A DNA stretch of 64,000 bases from Mesorhizobium sp. AR07 (GCF_024746815.1 NZ_CP080527.1:186001-250000), one strand, 5' to 3'; counted from the stretch's first letter, positions 46,112 to 55,878 are shown. Numbers and translations: made by a program. Notes: a model not told the origin generated them from the letters alone.

Positions 46112-47214
46112 ACGATACGATAGCCAGCCCGAAGCAGCCGGTGCGTTCCACATCTTCGGTAGGCATTGCCGATTGCGATATCCATCCGGCGCTCAAAGAC
46201 CGCTATGGCCTCCATCCGTATCTTTCCAAGCGATGGCGCGATCATCTCGATCAGTATGGAGAGTTGGGATTTGAGGTGTTTGCCGACAGTATTACCTATA
46301 ACGGCTACACTAATAACGGATACCGTAGCGATGCCTTGCCGCCGGGTGGCGGGCCGCCCGGTTCGGACCTTGCGTTCCTTAGGAGGCAGCACCTCGATCC
46401 GAACAATGTCGTCTTCGGCGTTCTACAGCCCATGGTGGCGCTGGGCAATGGTGGTCGCAATCTCGATCTCAGCAACGCGTTGTCCACGGCGATCAACGAT
46501 TGGCAGATCGCCGAATTCGTCGAGCCGGAGGACCGGCTGAGGGCATCCGTCCTGGTCGTTCCGGACGATGCCGTTTCCGCGATCACAGAAATCGAAAAGC
46601 GGGCTCTGGATGCGCGATTTGTTCAGGTGGAGATATTCACCGGGACAACCGAGCCATTGGGGCACCGGCGCTACAGGCCCATCCTGGAAGCCGCGGCTCA
46701 TCATGGCTTTCCGATAGGCATGCACATCGGAGGCCGAGTCGGCGCACGGACTGCCAGCGGCTGGCCGTCCTACTACTGTGAGAGCCATATAGACCTCACC
46801 TTCGCAGCACAGACGCAGATTATGAGTCTCATTCTTGATGGCGTGTTCGATCAGTTGCCAACTCTCAAGGTAATCATTGTCGAGTGCGGTTGTGCCTGGT
46901 CGATCGAACTTGGACACCGGCTAGATATGTTGTGGCAGCGGATGGGCTCGGAGGTGCCGACCCTGAAACACCCGCCTTCCCACTATCTTCGCAAGCATTT
47001 CTACTTCTCAACACAGCCGGTAGAAGAACCAGACAATCCGGAGGAACTGAACTACCTGTTTGATCAGATCGGCTGGGACAAGCTGCTGTATGCAAGCGAC
47101 TATCCCCACTGGGACTTCGACGACCCCCGCTATGCCTTCAAGGCTCGGATATCCGAGGAACACAAGGCGATGCTGTTTCGGGAGAACGCCAGAAACGTTT
47201 ACCGCATCCTCTGA
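46108..47214 (+). CDS. Amidohydrolase_2 family protein B, copy 2
   Basis: 368 residues, homologous to the 35054 product. The first 55 or so residues are identical; then ADSITYNGYTNNGYRSDALP replaces ASGYNYDGSNPMSCRRDAWP, followed by milder divergence to the end. Metal motifs DCDIHPAL, GMHIGGRVG and YASDYPHWDFD are kept. The variable region lies in the loop that often forms the substrate pocket lid. It precedes the second Opp-type transporter. Confidence 0.85.
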   Translation: MNDTIASPKQPVRSTSSVGIADCDIHPALKDRYGLHPYLSKRWRDHLDQYGELGFEVFADSITYNGYTNNGYRSDALPPGGGPPGSDLAFLRRQHLDPNNVVFGVLQPMVALGNGGRNLDLSNALSTAINDWQIAEFVEPEDRLRASVLVVPDDAVSAITEIEKRALDARFVQVEIFTGTTEPLGHRRYRPILEAAAHHGFPIGMHIGGRVGARTASGWPSYYCESHIDLTFAAQTQIMSLILDGVFDQLPTLKVIIVECGCAWSIELGHRLDMLWQRMGSEVPTLKHPPSHYLRKHFYFSTQPVEEPDNPEELNYLFDQIGWDKLLYASDYPHWDFDDPRYAFKARISEEHKAMLFRENARNVYRIL

Positions 47215-47456
47215 GACGCAGCCCCGGGGAAGCGTTTGAGATCGGCGTGAGAGAGAGCCCTCATCGTCGGTGAATCCGATCAAAACGAAAAGAAACGTCG
47301 CCGATGGCGGAAATCTTTGGAGCAGCTTCACTCTGGGGCCTGAAAGGCCTCTGTCAAAGAATGGACCGGTCCTATGAATCGCATAATAGCGGCAATTGGG
47401 CGTTTCATGTGGTTAGCAGTGAATAAACAAGAAATCACAAAGAAAGGGGAATTAAG

Positions 47457-49040
47457 ATGAATGATGAGATTCGGTTTCTAAGTGAACGTGTCGCGAAAGG
47501 TAAGCTATCCCGCCGTGACTTTTTAGGTCGTGCAGCGGCGCTCGGCGTCAGTGCAGTTCTGGCCAACAACCTGCTTGCTGATGCCGCAAGGGCGGAGGGG
47601 CCCGTCAAGGGCGGTATGCTCAAGGCCGGAATAATGGGTGGACAGGCGACGGATAATCTCGATCCAGCGGCCCTAACAAATGATGTCCAGTTTATCTTCA
47701 GCCGCGCGTGGGGCGAACAACTCGTTGAGCTGGACGCAAATCAAGTACTTCAGCCGGTACTTGCCGAGGAATGGGGCGCATCAAAAGACGCCAAGGTCTG
47801 GACGTTTAAGATACGCAAGGGCGTGCAGTTTCATAATGGCAAGGAGATGACGCCCGCCGATGTGCTCGCAACAATGGAACGCCACTCCGACGCTAACTCG
47901 AAGTCGATTATGCTCGCCTTCATGCAGGGGATCGACAAAATCGCCGTCGACGGCCAAAACCTTGTCTTCAGCCTAAAAGAAAGCAATGCCGACTTCCCAT
48001 CCATTATGAACGATGTCCACTTGATGATTCAGCCAGATGGCGGCAAGGACAACCCGAACGCAGGCATCGGTACGGGTCCGTACAAGGTCACGGTAAACGA
48101 AGCTGGTGTTCGACTTGGCGGGGAGAGGTTCGCCGGTTACTGGCGCGATGATCGCGGCTTTGCCGACCAGATCGAAATTATCGTCATCAATGACGCGACC
48201 GCGCGCACTTCCGCTCTGCAGAGCGGGCAGGTTGACATGATTAACCGGGTCGATCCGAAGGTGGTTGAACTCCTCAAGCGCTTCCCTGATATCAGCGTCC
48301 GCAACGTTGGTGGCCGTGGCCACTCCTATTTTGTTTGCCAGCTCGACGCGGCCCCCTTCAACAACAACGACCTGCGGCTCGCGCTTAAATATGCCATTGA
48401 CCGCGAAGAGATGGTCCAAAGGATCCTCGGGGGCTACGGCTCCGTCGGCAATGACACGTATGTAAACAAGTTCTGTCCACTTTTCACCGAAATAGAGCAA
48501 CGCAAATACGATTCGGACAAAGCTGCCTTTCATTACAGGAAGTCCGGACACTCGGGATCGCTGCTCCTTCATACATCCGATGGTGCGTTCACGGGCGCGG
48601 TGGATGCAGCTCAGCTATTTCAGCAAAGCGCGGCTAAAGCGGGGATCACCATCGACGTTAAACGCGAACCGGCCGACGGCTACTGGACAAACGTGTGGCA
48701 AAAGCAGCCGTTCGTGGCATCTTCTAGTCCGGGCCGTCCGACTCAAGACATGGTGTATTCTCTCTTCCTCCAGTCTAAAGCGGTATGGAACGAAACTCAC
48801 TTCTTCAACGAGAAGTTCGACCAGATGATTGTCCAGGCACGTGGCGAACTCGATGCCGATAAGCGCAAGAAGCTTTATGCCGATATGGGCCAGATCATTC
48901 ACGACGAAGGCGGCCTGATCATCCCGATGTTCAGTGATTACATCGACGCCACGGGCTCGCGTGTCGGGGGCTGGGCTAAGAATGGCAACGATCGATTCAT
49001 GAATGGCTACGCGCTGACCAAGTGCTGGCTGCAGGCCTGA
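47457..49040 (+). CDS. Periplasmic substrate-binding protein, SBP family 5, Tat-type signal
   Basis: 527 residues, start after AAAGGGGAATTAAG. The N-terminus contains LSRRDFLGRAAALGVSAVLA, a twin-arginine (Tat) signal, unlike the Sec signal of the module 1 binding protein. The mature part is family 5: WTFKIRKGVQFHNGKEMTPA, GTGPYKV and NNNDLRLALKYAIDREEMVQ. It probably binds peptide- or opine-like ligands and delivers them to the permeases at 49053 and 50012. It is only distantly similar to the protein at 38428. Confidence 0.9.
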   Translation: MNDEIRFLSERVAKGKLSRRDFLGRAAALGVSAVLANNLLADAARAEGPVKGGMLKAGIMGGQATDNLDPAALTNDVQFIFSRAWGEQLVELDANQVLQPVLAEEWGASKDAKVWTFKIRKGVQFHNGKEMTPADVLATMERHSDANSKSIMLAFMQGIDKIAVDGQNLVFSLKESNADFPSIMNDVHLMIQPDGGKDNPNAGIGTGPYKVTVNEAGVRLGGERFAGYWRDDRGFADQIEIIVINDATARTSALQSGQVDMINRVDPKVVELLKRFPDISVRNVGGRGHSYFVCQLDAAPFNNNDLRLALKYAIDREEMVQRILGGYGSVGNDTYVNKFCPLFTEIEQRKYDSDKAAFHYRKSGHSGSLLLHTSDGAFTGAVDAAQLFQQSAAKAGITIDVKREPADGYWTNVWQKQPFVASSSPGRPTQDMVYSLFLQSKAVWNETHFFNEKFDQMIVQARGELDADKRKKLYADMGQIIHDEGGLIIPMFSDYIDATGSRVGGWAKNGNDRFMNGYALTKCWLQA

Positions 49041-49052
49041 GGCCCTGAGACG

Positions 49053-50003
49053 ATGGTTCTCAAGCTTATTGCCCAGCGCGTCGCGCTGGGCATCCTCCTG
49101 CTGCTCGCCGTTTCGGTCCTCATTTTTGTTGGCACGAATCTTCTGCCCGGCGACGTCGCGCAATCCATTCTCGGCCAGTCGGCGACGCCACTGGCGCTCG
49201 CCAATCTTCGCGAGCAGCTGGGGCTGAACGACCCGGCCTACGTCAGATATTGCCGCTGGCTTTTCGGAATGCTGCAAGGCGACTTAGGCGCTGCTCTCAC
49301 CAGTGGGCTCGATATCGCCACTTCCATCAAGGAGCGGCTGTGGAACACGCTATTCCTGGCCTTCTGGGCAGCGATTGTCTCCGTCCCGCTCGCGATTGTG
49401 TTCGGGCTGACGGCAGTACGGTATCGCGACGGCCTCATCGATAAACTGATCACCGGCGTGGCACTCGCCTCGACATCGGTGCCGGAATTCTTCATTGGCT
49501 ATCTGTTGGTGTATTTCTTGGCAGTGAAGTTCCAGATCTTCCCTGGCATTTCGATGGTCTATGAGGGCATGCCCTTTCTCGATAAGATGAAGGCAATCGC
49601 GCTGCCCTGCACGACACTCACGCTGGGCATCCTGGCCCATATGATGCGTATGACGCGGGCGGCGATCCTCAACGTCATGCAGTCCGCCTATATCGAGACG
49701 GCCGAACTGAAAGGACTCACCGCCTTCGAGATCATCCGCAGGCACGCTTTCCCCAATGCCATCGCCCCGATCATCAATGTGATCATGCTCAACCTCGCCT
49801 ATCTCGTGGTGGGCGTGGTGGTGATCGAGGTAATCTTCGTCTATCCCGGCATGGGCCAGTATCTGGTCGACCATGTCGCCAAGCGCGACGTGCCGGTCGT
49901 GCAGGCCGTTGGGCTGATCTTCGCCGCCGTTTATATCTCCCTCAATGTCGTGGCCGACGTGGCATCCATTCTCGCCAATCCGCGCCTCAGGCATCCGAGG
50001 TAA
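49053..50003 (+). CDS. DppB-type ABC transporter permease (module 2)
   Basis: 316 residues with six membrane helices. Motifs include GTNLLPGDVAQSILGQSATP near residue 25 and the coupling loop AELKGLTAFEIIRRHAFPNA, then VVIEVIFVYPGMGQYLVDHV. It lies 12 bases after the binding-protein gene. It is paralogous to, but clearly different from, the 40060 permease. Confidence 0.9.
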   Translation: MVLKLIAQRVALGILLLLAVSVLIFVGTNLLPGDVAQSILGQSATPLALANLREQLGLNDPAYVRYCRWLFGMLQGDLGAALTSGLDIATSIKERLWNTLFLAFWAAIVSVPLAIVFGLTAVRYRDGLIDKLITGVALASTSVPEFFIGYLLVYFLAVKFQIFPGISMVYEGMPFLDKMKAIALPCTTLTLGILAHMMRMTRAAILNVMQSAYIETAELKGLTAFEIIRRHAFPNAIAPIINVIMLNLAYLVVGVVVIEVIFVYPGMGQYLVDHVAKRDVPVVQAVGLIFAAVYISLNVVADVASILANPRLRHPR

Positions 50004-50011
50004 GGAGCACC

Positions 50012-50830
50012 ATGATAAGACATATTCCCATCGTCGCCCTGATCGGTCTTGTTACCACCACCCTCTTCTTCCTCGTCGCGATCTTTGCACAGTGGATCGC
50101 CCCCTACGGCCTCGGCGACATCGCCGGCGGAGTTTGGGAGCCGATATCGGCGAAATTTCTCTTCGGCACCGACAATCTTGGCCGCGACCTACTCTCGCGC
50201 ATGATCTATGGCGCCCAGACGACGATTCTGATCGCGGTGCTGGCTACACTGCTTTCCTTCTCGATGGGCGCAATACTCGGTTTCACCGCTGCGGTGGTCG
50301 GCGGCTGGTTCGATATGTTGATGTCCCGTTTCGTCGACCTGCTGATGGCGATCCCGACGCTGATCTTCGGTCTCGTGGTGCTCTCCGCGCTGCCGTCCAA
50401 TGTCGTGACGCTGATCCTGGTCATGGGCGTTCTCGACTCAACCCGGGTCTTTCGCCTGTCGCGGGCGGTGGCGGTCGACCTCAATGCGATGGATTTTGTA
50501 GAGGCTGCGAAGCTGCGGGGTGAAGGCAAATGGTGGGTGATCTTCGCCGAAATCCTGCCCAATGCTCTGTCGCCGCTGGTCTCCGAATTGGGCCTGCGCT
50601 TCATCTATGCGGTTCTGTTCCTGTCGACACTGTCCTTCCTCGGCCTTGGCGTGCAGCCGCCGGATGCCGACTGGGGCGGCATGGTCAAGGAAAACAAGGA
50701 CGGCATCGTCTTCGGCATAGGAGCAGCACTCATCCCGGCGGCGGCGATCGCCATGCTGGCGATTTCGGTCAATCTCGTCGCGGACTGGGTGCTCAACCGT
50801 ACGACAAGCCTTAAGGGAGGACGCGGGTGA
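50012..50830 (+). CDS. DppC-type ABC transporter permease (module 2)
   Basis: 272 residues, about six membrane helices. It contains FLFGTDNLGRDLLSRMIYGA near residue 50 and the coupling loop EAAKLRGEGKWWVIFAEILP. Its stop overlaps the ATPase start (TGATG), showing translational coupling. Confidence 0.9.
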   Translation: MIRHIPIVALIGLVTTTLFFLVAIFAQWIAPYGLGDIAGGVWEPISAKFLFGTDNLGRDLLSRMIYGAQTTILIAVLATLLSFSMGAILGFTAAVVGGWFDMLMSRFVDLLMAIPTLIFGLVVLSALPSNVVTLILVMGVLDSTRVFRLSRAVAVDLNAMDFVEAAKLRGEGKWWVIFAEILPNALSPLVSELGLRFIYAVLFLSTLSFLGLGVQPPDADWGGMVKENKDGIVFGIGAALIPAAAIAMLAISVNLVADWVLNRTTSLKGGRG

Positions 50831-52485
50831 TGGCCGACAGCAAAGCAAAGCCTGGCCTGCTGCTCGACATCCGCAATCTGCGCATCGAGGCTACCGTCTA
50901 CCCGCCCGGCGAGCTGCCGAAGAACATCGTACTGGTGCATGACGTCTCGCTGACACTCGAGAAGGGCAAGGTGCTCGGCCTGATCGGCGAATCCGGCGCC
51001 GGCAAGTCGACCATCGGCCTGTCGTCGATGGGCTATGGCCGCGGCGGGGTGCGCATCACGTGTGGCGAGGTGATCCTAAACGGCCGCGATATCCTCAAGG
51101 GCGGCAAGGAAGGCTTCCGCAAATTGCGCGGCCGCGAGGTCTGCTATGTCGCGCAATCTGCGGCGGCGGCCTTCAATCCCGCCCGGCGGTTGATGGACCA
51201 GGTGGTGGAAAGCTCGCTCAAGCACGGCTTAGCCAACCGCGCCGAAGCCGAACGTCGGGCGGTGGCACTGTTCCGCAAGCTCAGCCTTCCCGACCCGGAA
51301 AATATCGGCCGGCGCTATCCGCACCAGGTGTCGGGCGGGCAACTGCAGCGCGTGATGACGGCCATGGCGCTCTGTCCGGAGCCGGACCTCATCATTTTCG
51401 ACGAGCCGACCACTGCGCTCGACGTCACGACCCAGATCGACGTGCTCGCCGCGATCAAGGAAGCGATCCGCGCCACGAGTGTTGCAGCTCTTTACATTAC
51501 CCATGACCTCGCCGTTGTCGCTCAGGTAGCCGACGACATCATGGTGTTGCGTCACGGCAAGATGGTCGAGAAGGGCACGACTCACCAGATCATCAAGGAG
51601 CCGAAGCAGGACTATACGCAGGCGTTGGTTTCGGTGCATCACATCGACCATCAGGAGAAGCAGCCGACGCCGAAGCCGGTCCTGTCGGTGAAGAATGTCA
51701 CGGCGGCTTATGGCAACGGCATCGTCAAGGTGCTGAAGAATGTCTCGCTCGACATCCATCCCGGCCAGACATTGGCGGTCGTGGGCGAATCCGGTTCCGG
51801 CAAGTCGACGCTTGCGCGCGCCATCACCGGCCTCCTGTCGCCTTCGGCGGGCGAGATCACCTTCGATGGGCGCACGCCCTCGAACCAGCTTGCCGACCGG
51901 ACGAAGGAAGATCTGCAGCAATTGCAGATGATCTACCAGATGGCCGACGTGGCCATGAACCCGCGCCATACGGTCGGCACGATCATCGGCCGGCCGCTGA
52001 CATTCTATTTTGGCCTCCGAGGCGAGAAACGGGACCGGCGGGTGAAAGAGTTGCTCGAAGAGATCGAAATGGGCAATGGCTTCATCGATCGCTATCCGGC
52101 CGAACTCTCCGGCGGTCAGAAGCAGCGCGTCTGCATCGCCCGGGCGCTGGCGGCCAAGCCCAAGCTCATCATCTGCGATGAGGTAACTTCGGCCCTCGAC
52201 CCGTTGGTGGCCAACGGCATCCTGAAGCTGTTGCTTAATCTCCAGCAGATCGAGCAGGTGGCTTACCTCTTCATCACCCACGATCTCGCGACGGTGAAGT
52301 CGATCGCCGATTCCATCGCCGTCATGTATCGCGGCGAGGTCGTGCGCTATGGGGCAAAGAGCCAGGTGCTGACGCCGCCGTTCGACGACTATACCGATCT
52401 CTTGCTGTCGTCGGTGCCGGAGATGGAACTTGGCTGGCTGGAGAAGGCAGTTGCCGGGCGAAAGATGGCGAGCGCGGGGTATTAG
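50830..52485 (+). CDS. Dipeptide/oligopeptide ABC transporter, fused double ATPase (module 2)
   Basis: 551 residues from the ATG at 50830. Domain 1 has GESGAGKST, QVSGGQLQRVMTA, LIIFDEPTTALDVT and ITHDLAVVAQ; domain 2 (from about residue 285) has GESGSGKST, ELSGGQKQRVCIA, LIICDEVTSALDP and ITHDLATVKS. In domain 2 the residue after Walker B DE is Val rather than Pro. It is shorter than the module 1 ATPase because the linker regions are compact. It completes the operon of binding protein, two permeases and ATPase. Confidence 0.92.
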   Translation: MADSKAKPGLLLDIRNLRIEATVYPPGELPKNIVLVHDVSLTLEKGKVLGLIGESGAGKSTIGLSSMGYGRGGVRITCGEVILNGRDILKGGKEGFRKLRGREVCYVAQSAAAAFNPARRLMDQVVESSLKHGLANRAEAERRAVALFRKLSLPDPENIGRRYPHQVSGGQLQRVMTAMALCPEPDLIIFDEPTTALDVTTQIDVLAAIKEAIRATSVAALYITHDLAVVAQVADDIMVLRHGKMVEKGTTHQIIKEPKQDYTQALVSVHHIDHQEKQPTPKPVLSVKNVTAAYGNGIVKVLKNVSLDIHPGQTLAVVGESGSGKSTLARAITGLLSPSAGEITFDGRTPSNQLADRTKEDLQQLQMIYQMADVAMNPRHTVGTIIGRPLTFYFGLRGEKRDRRVKELLEEIEMGNGFIDRYPAELSGGQKQRVCIARALAAKPKLIICDEVTSALDPLVANGILKLLLNLQQIEQVAYLFITHDLATVKSIADSIAVMYRGEVVRYGAKSQVLTPPFDDYTDLLLSSVPEMELGWLEKAVAGRKMASAGY

Positions 52486-52919
52486 CGATGTGAGTCATCG
52501 CGAGACCGTCAGTTCAATGAGGTTCTTCTGCCCCGGTGGCTCCTATCACCAGCAAGCTTGCTTGCGCCTTCGTGGCGGCCTGTCTATCGAATTTGCACGC
52601 GTCACAATGCCGGTCGGAGGCCACAGACACAAGTCGGCGCGCCTGAAAACATATTGCGCGGCCTATGCAGCGGGCGGCTGATCTTGAAGACGGGCATTCT
52701 CGCGGCGGTGTGATAGCCAACTTCTTGGCAAACTGTATATTTTGGGTAACTAACAAACCTGCCATCGTCGCTTGGGAATTCGATTGCGCAGTAGCGCAAA
52801 TTTATGGCTCCCTCCGACTCTAAGGTAAGCTTCCTTCCCTGCTTGGAACGAAGGCGTTCCGGGTGGGGCGGTTGCCGCTAAACGCAGTCACGGTTCAGGC
52901 TACGCAAAGGATTGTTAAA
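52486..52919. other. Intergenic region with a short inverted repeat
   Basis: About 430 bases without a gene. GGAACG AAGG CGTTCC at 52845-52860 is a perfect 6-bp hairpin 60 bases before the aldolase start, possibly an operator or a weak attenuator. Nothing else recognised. Confidence 0.35.
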
Positions 52920-53693
52920 ATGGCAGGACACGCATTCGCCGAAACCATTAGGTCGGGAAAACCGCAAATTGGAGGCTGGATGCAGATTCCACACGTGATG
53001 GTCGCAGAGACACTTGCACAGACAAACCTAGATTTTCTATTGGTCGACGGTGAGCATTCACCTATCCCACCAAACTCACTTTTAGAAATCCTTCCTGCGA
53101 CCGAACGATACGGAATGCCTGTAATGTATAGAGTCGCTTGGAACAGGATTGAACTTATAAAAGCGGCGCTAGATCATGGTGCGAACGGCATCATGGTACC
53201 AATGGTAAATTCGGGTGCCGAAGCCATCGATGCTGTCTCGTCCGCAAAATATCCTCCTGCAGGAAAGCGCGGGTCTGGAGCGTGGCGAGCATCAAATTAT
53301 TACCAAAATGATTCAGAGTATCGGAAAAATGCGAACTCTAGCCTGGCTGTGGTACTCCAAATAGAGACACGAGAGGCTCTCAACAATCTTGATGACATAG
53401 CCTCGACACCTGGTGTTGACGCGCTCTTCATCGGTCCGGCAGACCTTGCTCTTTCGTTTGGCATGGAACCAGGAAGGCTCGCACCTGAGTTGATGGATGC
53501 CTGCCAGGCAGTCGCGGATGCCGCTAAGAAGTATGGTATCGCATCGGGTATTGACGTGGCATCCATAGACTATTTGCCCCGACTCCGACAAATGGGCCTC
53601 AGCTTGTTCACCTACGGATCGGACCTCGATTTTGTTTTGCAGGGCGGCCGCGCTGTGGCGAAAGATTTCCATCACGTCTTTCTCACTAAGTAA
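52920..53693 (+). CDS. HpcH/HpaI-family aldolase
   Basis: 257 residues from the ATG at 52920 (CAAAGG upstream). Family motifs are FLLVDGEHSPIPPNSLLEIL, a substrate-binding MYRVAWN, the ALDHGANGIMVPMVNSGAEA strand, LQIETREALNNLDDIA and FIGPADLALSFGM. These metal-dependent class II aldolases split 2-oxo-4-hydroxy acids into pyruvate and an aldehyde. The base composition looks more AT-rich than the transporter genes upstream, suggesting a separate origin. It precedes an RraA-like gene by about 125 bases, a pair seen in pathways ending in pyruvate. Confidence 0.88.
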   Translation: MAGHAFAETIRSGKPQIGGWMQIPHVMVAETLAQTNLDFLLVDGEHSPIPPNSLLEILPATERYGMPVMYRVAWNRIELIKAALDHGANGIMVPMVNSGAEAIDAVSSAKYPPAGKRGSGAWRASNYYQNDSEYRKNANSSLAVVLQIETREALNNLDDIASTPGVDALFIGPADLALSFGMEPGRLAPELMDACQAVADAAKKYGIASGIDVASIDYLPRLRQMGLSLFTYGSDLDFVLQGGRAVAKDFHHVFLTK

Positions 53694-53820
53694 ACTGTTC
53701 ATTTAACCGATAAAGCCGATGGGTGATCCGATCGCTGTCCGCGTTTCAGTTCAGCGAACGCTTCTCCCGTCCAACTATCCTTAAAGGCCCACCCGCACAC
53801 TGCCTGAATAGGAAATCTAT

Positions 53821-54486
53821 ATGACTGATTACCGCATTAATCCCATGCCAGAACCCTTGTGGCCCGAACTCGTTCTAAAGCTGCAACTGGTCCAAACAGC
53901 GACTGTCGGCCATTTTCGCCAGTGGGGCTTTATGGATCGTCGAATCCGACCGCTTCTTCGCGGTAGACGCGTTGCTGGTGTTGCAGTTACTGTGGCAATT
54001 CCCGGACCGGATTCGACGCTACTTGGTCATGCGCTAGGACTTCTTCGTCCAGGCGATTTTGTGGTAGTGGACCGCCTTGGAGATGATAGGTATGCCTGCT
54101 GGGGCGGAGGGGTCACCGCTTCGGCCAAGGCAGCCGGCGCAGTAGGCGCCATCGTCGACGGTCCATGCACGGACTTACTGGAAATCGAAGAAGCGGATTT
54201 CCCGATGTGGTGCCGCGGACTTTCGTCGATCACCGCCGGGTGGTACAACCTTGGCGGGACGATGAACCATCCCGTTGCTTGCGGGAATGTTCCCGTTCTT
54301 GCCGGCGACGTTATCCTCGCGGACGAGGAGGGAGTGGTCATATTGCCTCGCGAAGAGGCCAACGAGATCGCCGATTCAGCTATCGCCCTCCAGGATTTGG
54401 AAGAGGCTGCGCGACTAGAGATGCCGGCTGGGGAAACATCAGAAGCGACTAAAATGGTGCTTAAAGCAATTAACAAGCAATCCTAG
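53821..54486 (+). CDS. RraA-like / HMG-aldolase family protein
   Basis: 221 residues. It contains the RraA fold signatures RRVAGVAVTVAIPGPDS, LRPGDFVVVDRLGDDRYACW and the GGGVTASAKAAGAVGAIVDG motif, then VLAGDVILADEEGVVILPRE. Members are RNase E regulators or 4-hydroxy-4-methyl-2-oxoglutarate/4-carboxy-4-hydroxy-2-oxoadipate aldolases. With an aldolase neighbour the enzymatic role is more likely, possibly as a 2-oxoacid lyase or oxaloacetate decarboxylase. The substrate is not known. Confidence 0.85.
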   Translation: MTDYRINPMPEPLWPELVLKLQLVQTATVGHFRQWGFMDRRIRPLLRGRRVAGVAVTVAIPGPDSTLLGHALGLLRPGDFVVVDRLGDDRYACWGGGVTASAKAAGAVGAIVDGPCTDLLEIEEADFPMWCRGLSSITAGWYNLGGTMNHPVACGNVPVLAGDVILADEEGVVILPREEANEIADSAIALQDLEEAARLEMPAGETSEATKMVLKAINKQS

Positions 54487-54927
54487 AAGAGATGTGGGCG
54501 ATGAGCACCGGCATCGCTCAAGGCGCTTGAGAAGGCCGGCTGGTCGATCGAGCGCCGAGTGCCAGCTCGAACCCGCCGCCCACGGCAGCGCGCTTTCTCT
54601 CCTGTGTGACGCTGGAAAGGGTCCGGGCGCCTTCCGGCGCAACGTGGAAATGACTGCGGCATCTTGGTCAATGGCCTGGTTGTGGCCGCCTACCAAGCGA
54701 TGCGCGGCGTTGCGTTCATTGACAGGACAGCGATCTCGCGAGCCATCCAGCCGCCCCAATAATCCCTATTCGTCTTGGAATTGTCACGCTGATCACGTGT
54801 TACCCTTTCAATTTTGACCACAAACAGCAGAGGCGGGACTGGTCTTCCAGTGCTCGATTCCAAGCACACACGAAACTTCGGGATTTATCTGGCGGCAGCT
54901 TGATCCAGCGTTCTAACGAAATCGAAG
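54487..54927. other. Intergenic region, no gene seen
   Basis: 440 bases between the RraA-like gene and the end of the AraC-type gene. Frames of about 100 codons on both strands lack recognisable motifs. It may contain decayed sequence. Confidence 0.35.
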
Positions 54928-55878
54928 TCAAGCCCGGTCCTTTTTCGGGCTTCGTCCAAACAATCCAGAATAGCAGCGAGAAAGGTGAGCCGCACTCGAA
55001 AAACCGGTGGCGAATGCGATTTCAGAAATTGATAAGGGGCTCTGCTGCAATAGGCGGCGCGCATGGGTCAGGCGAAATTTCCGATACGCGTCGGAGTAGC
55101 TAGCGTTAAGATGCTCGGAGAACAGACGGTCGAGGTGGCGCTTGCTGACGCCGGCATAGACCGCCATCTGGGAACGGTCCAATGGTTGCTCGATGGCAGC
55201 TTCCATCTTCTCCAGCATGTTCAACAGTACCGGGTGGCTCACCCCAAAGCGTTCAGCGGTGGAGGCCCGTTGTGGCGCCAATGGCTCCGCAACCGCTGTG
55301 TGGAGGTACCAATCACTTACGCGGCGAGCAAAATCCGCTCCCATCCGCTCGGAGATAAGGGCATGCATCATATCCAGAGGCGCAACCCCACCTCCGCAGC
55401 TAATGCGGTTTCCGTCGAGCACAAATCTGGCCTGGCGTGGACTGAGCTGAGGAAACGCTTCAACAATTGCCGCTGCATGCTCCCAATGGACGGTAAAGTC
55501 CCGGCCATCGAGCAAGCCGGCAGCGGCCAAAAGATAAGGTCCGCCTGAAATTCCGCCGATGCGAACCCCGTTGCGAGACAACCGGCGCAGGGCTGCGGAA
55601 AGCGCGGGCGAGCCTTGGCTCGCTGGATTTCCACCAGCGCAGACGAAGATGATGTTCAGCACAGAACGATCCAGCCGCTGGCAGGGGATGATGGCGCCGG
55701 AAGAGCTGACCACAGCTGTTCCGTCAACCGAGATGGGTCTCACGTCGTAGAGTGCTTGGCCGGCAAGAAGATTTGCAGCGCGCAGCGGCTCCGTCGCAGA
55801 CGCATACGACATGAGTGAAAAGCCTGGCAGCAATAAGAACCCAATTATTTGCGTAACCCGGCTGGTTTGGTCAATCAT
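54928..55878 (-). CDS. GlxA-type AraC family regulator (GbdR-like)
   Basis: 316 residues. The N-terminal DJ-1/PfpI domain reads IIGFLLLPGFSLMSYASATE with GGISGGPYLLAAAGLLDGRD, where the usual cysteine of the family is not in the nucleophile elbow. The C-terminal AraC HTH reads MAVYAGVSKRHLDRLFSEHL and ISEIAFATGFSSAAHLSRCY. Regulators of this architecture (GbdR, SouR, CdhR) activate glycine betaine, dimethylglycine and sarcosine catabolism. It is divergent from soxBDAG, so it almost certainly controls that operon, responding to an N-methylglycine. Confidence 0.9.
   Translation of the reverse strand: MIDQTSRVTQIIGFLLLPGFSLMSYASATEPLRAANLLAGQALYDVRPISVDGTAVVSSSGAIIPCQRLDRSVLNIIFVCAGGNPASQGSPALSAALRRLSRNGVRIGGISGGPYLLAAAGLLDGRDFTVHWEHAAAIVEAFPQLSPRQARFVLDGNRISCGGGVAPLDMMHALISERMGADFARRVSDWYLHTAVAEPLAPQRASTAERFGVSHPVLLNMLEKMEAAIEQPLDRSQMAVYAGVSKRHLDRLFSEHLNASYSDAYRKFRLTHARRLLQQSPLSISEIAFATGFSSAAHLSRCYSGLFGRSPKKDRA

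Larger units (their letters stand above)
44282..47214 (+). repeat. Duplicated block, copy 2 (Rieske, amidohydrolase A, amidohydrolase B)
   Basis: Second copy of 33229-36157. It begins at the same base (CTGATCCCGATG) and differs by one inserted G in the Rieske gene, a patch in amidohydrolase A (about 45775-45845) and scattered changes after about 46270 in amidohydrolase B. No insertion sequence flanks either copy, so homologous exchange is more likely than transposition. Confidence 0.9.

Noticed and set aside
51229..52281. 350-codon minus-strand frame opposite the module 2 ATPase
   Set aside because: Antisense shadow; the plus strand shows complete ATPase motifs.
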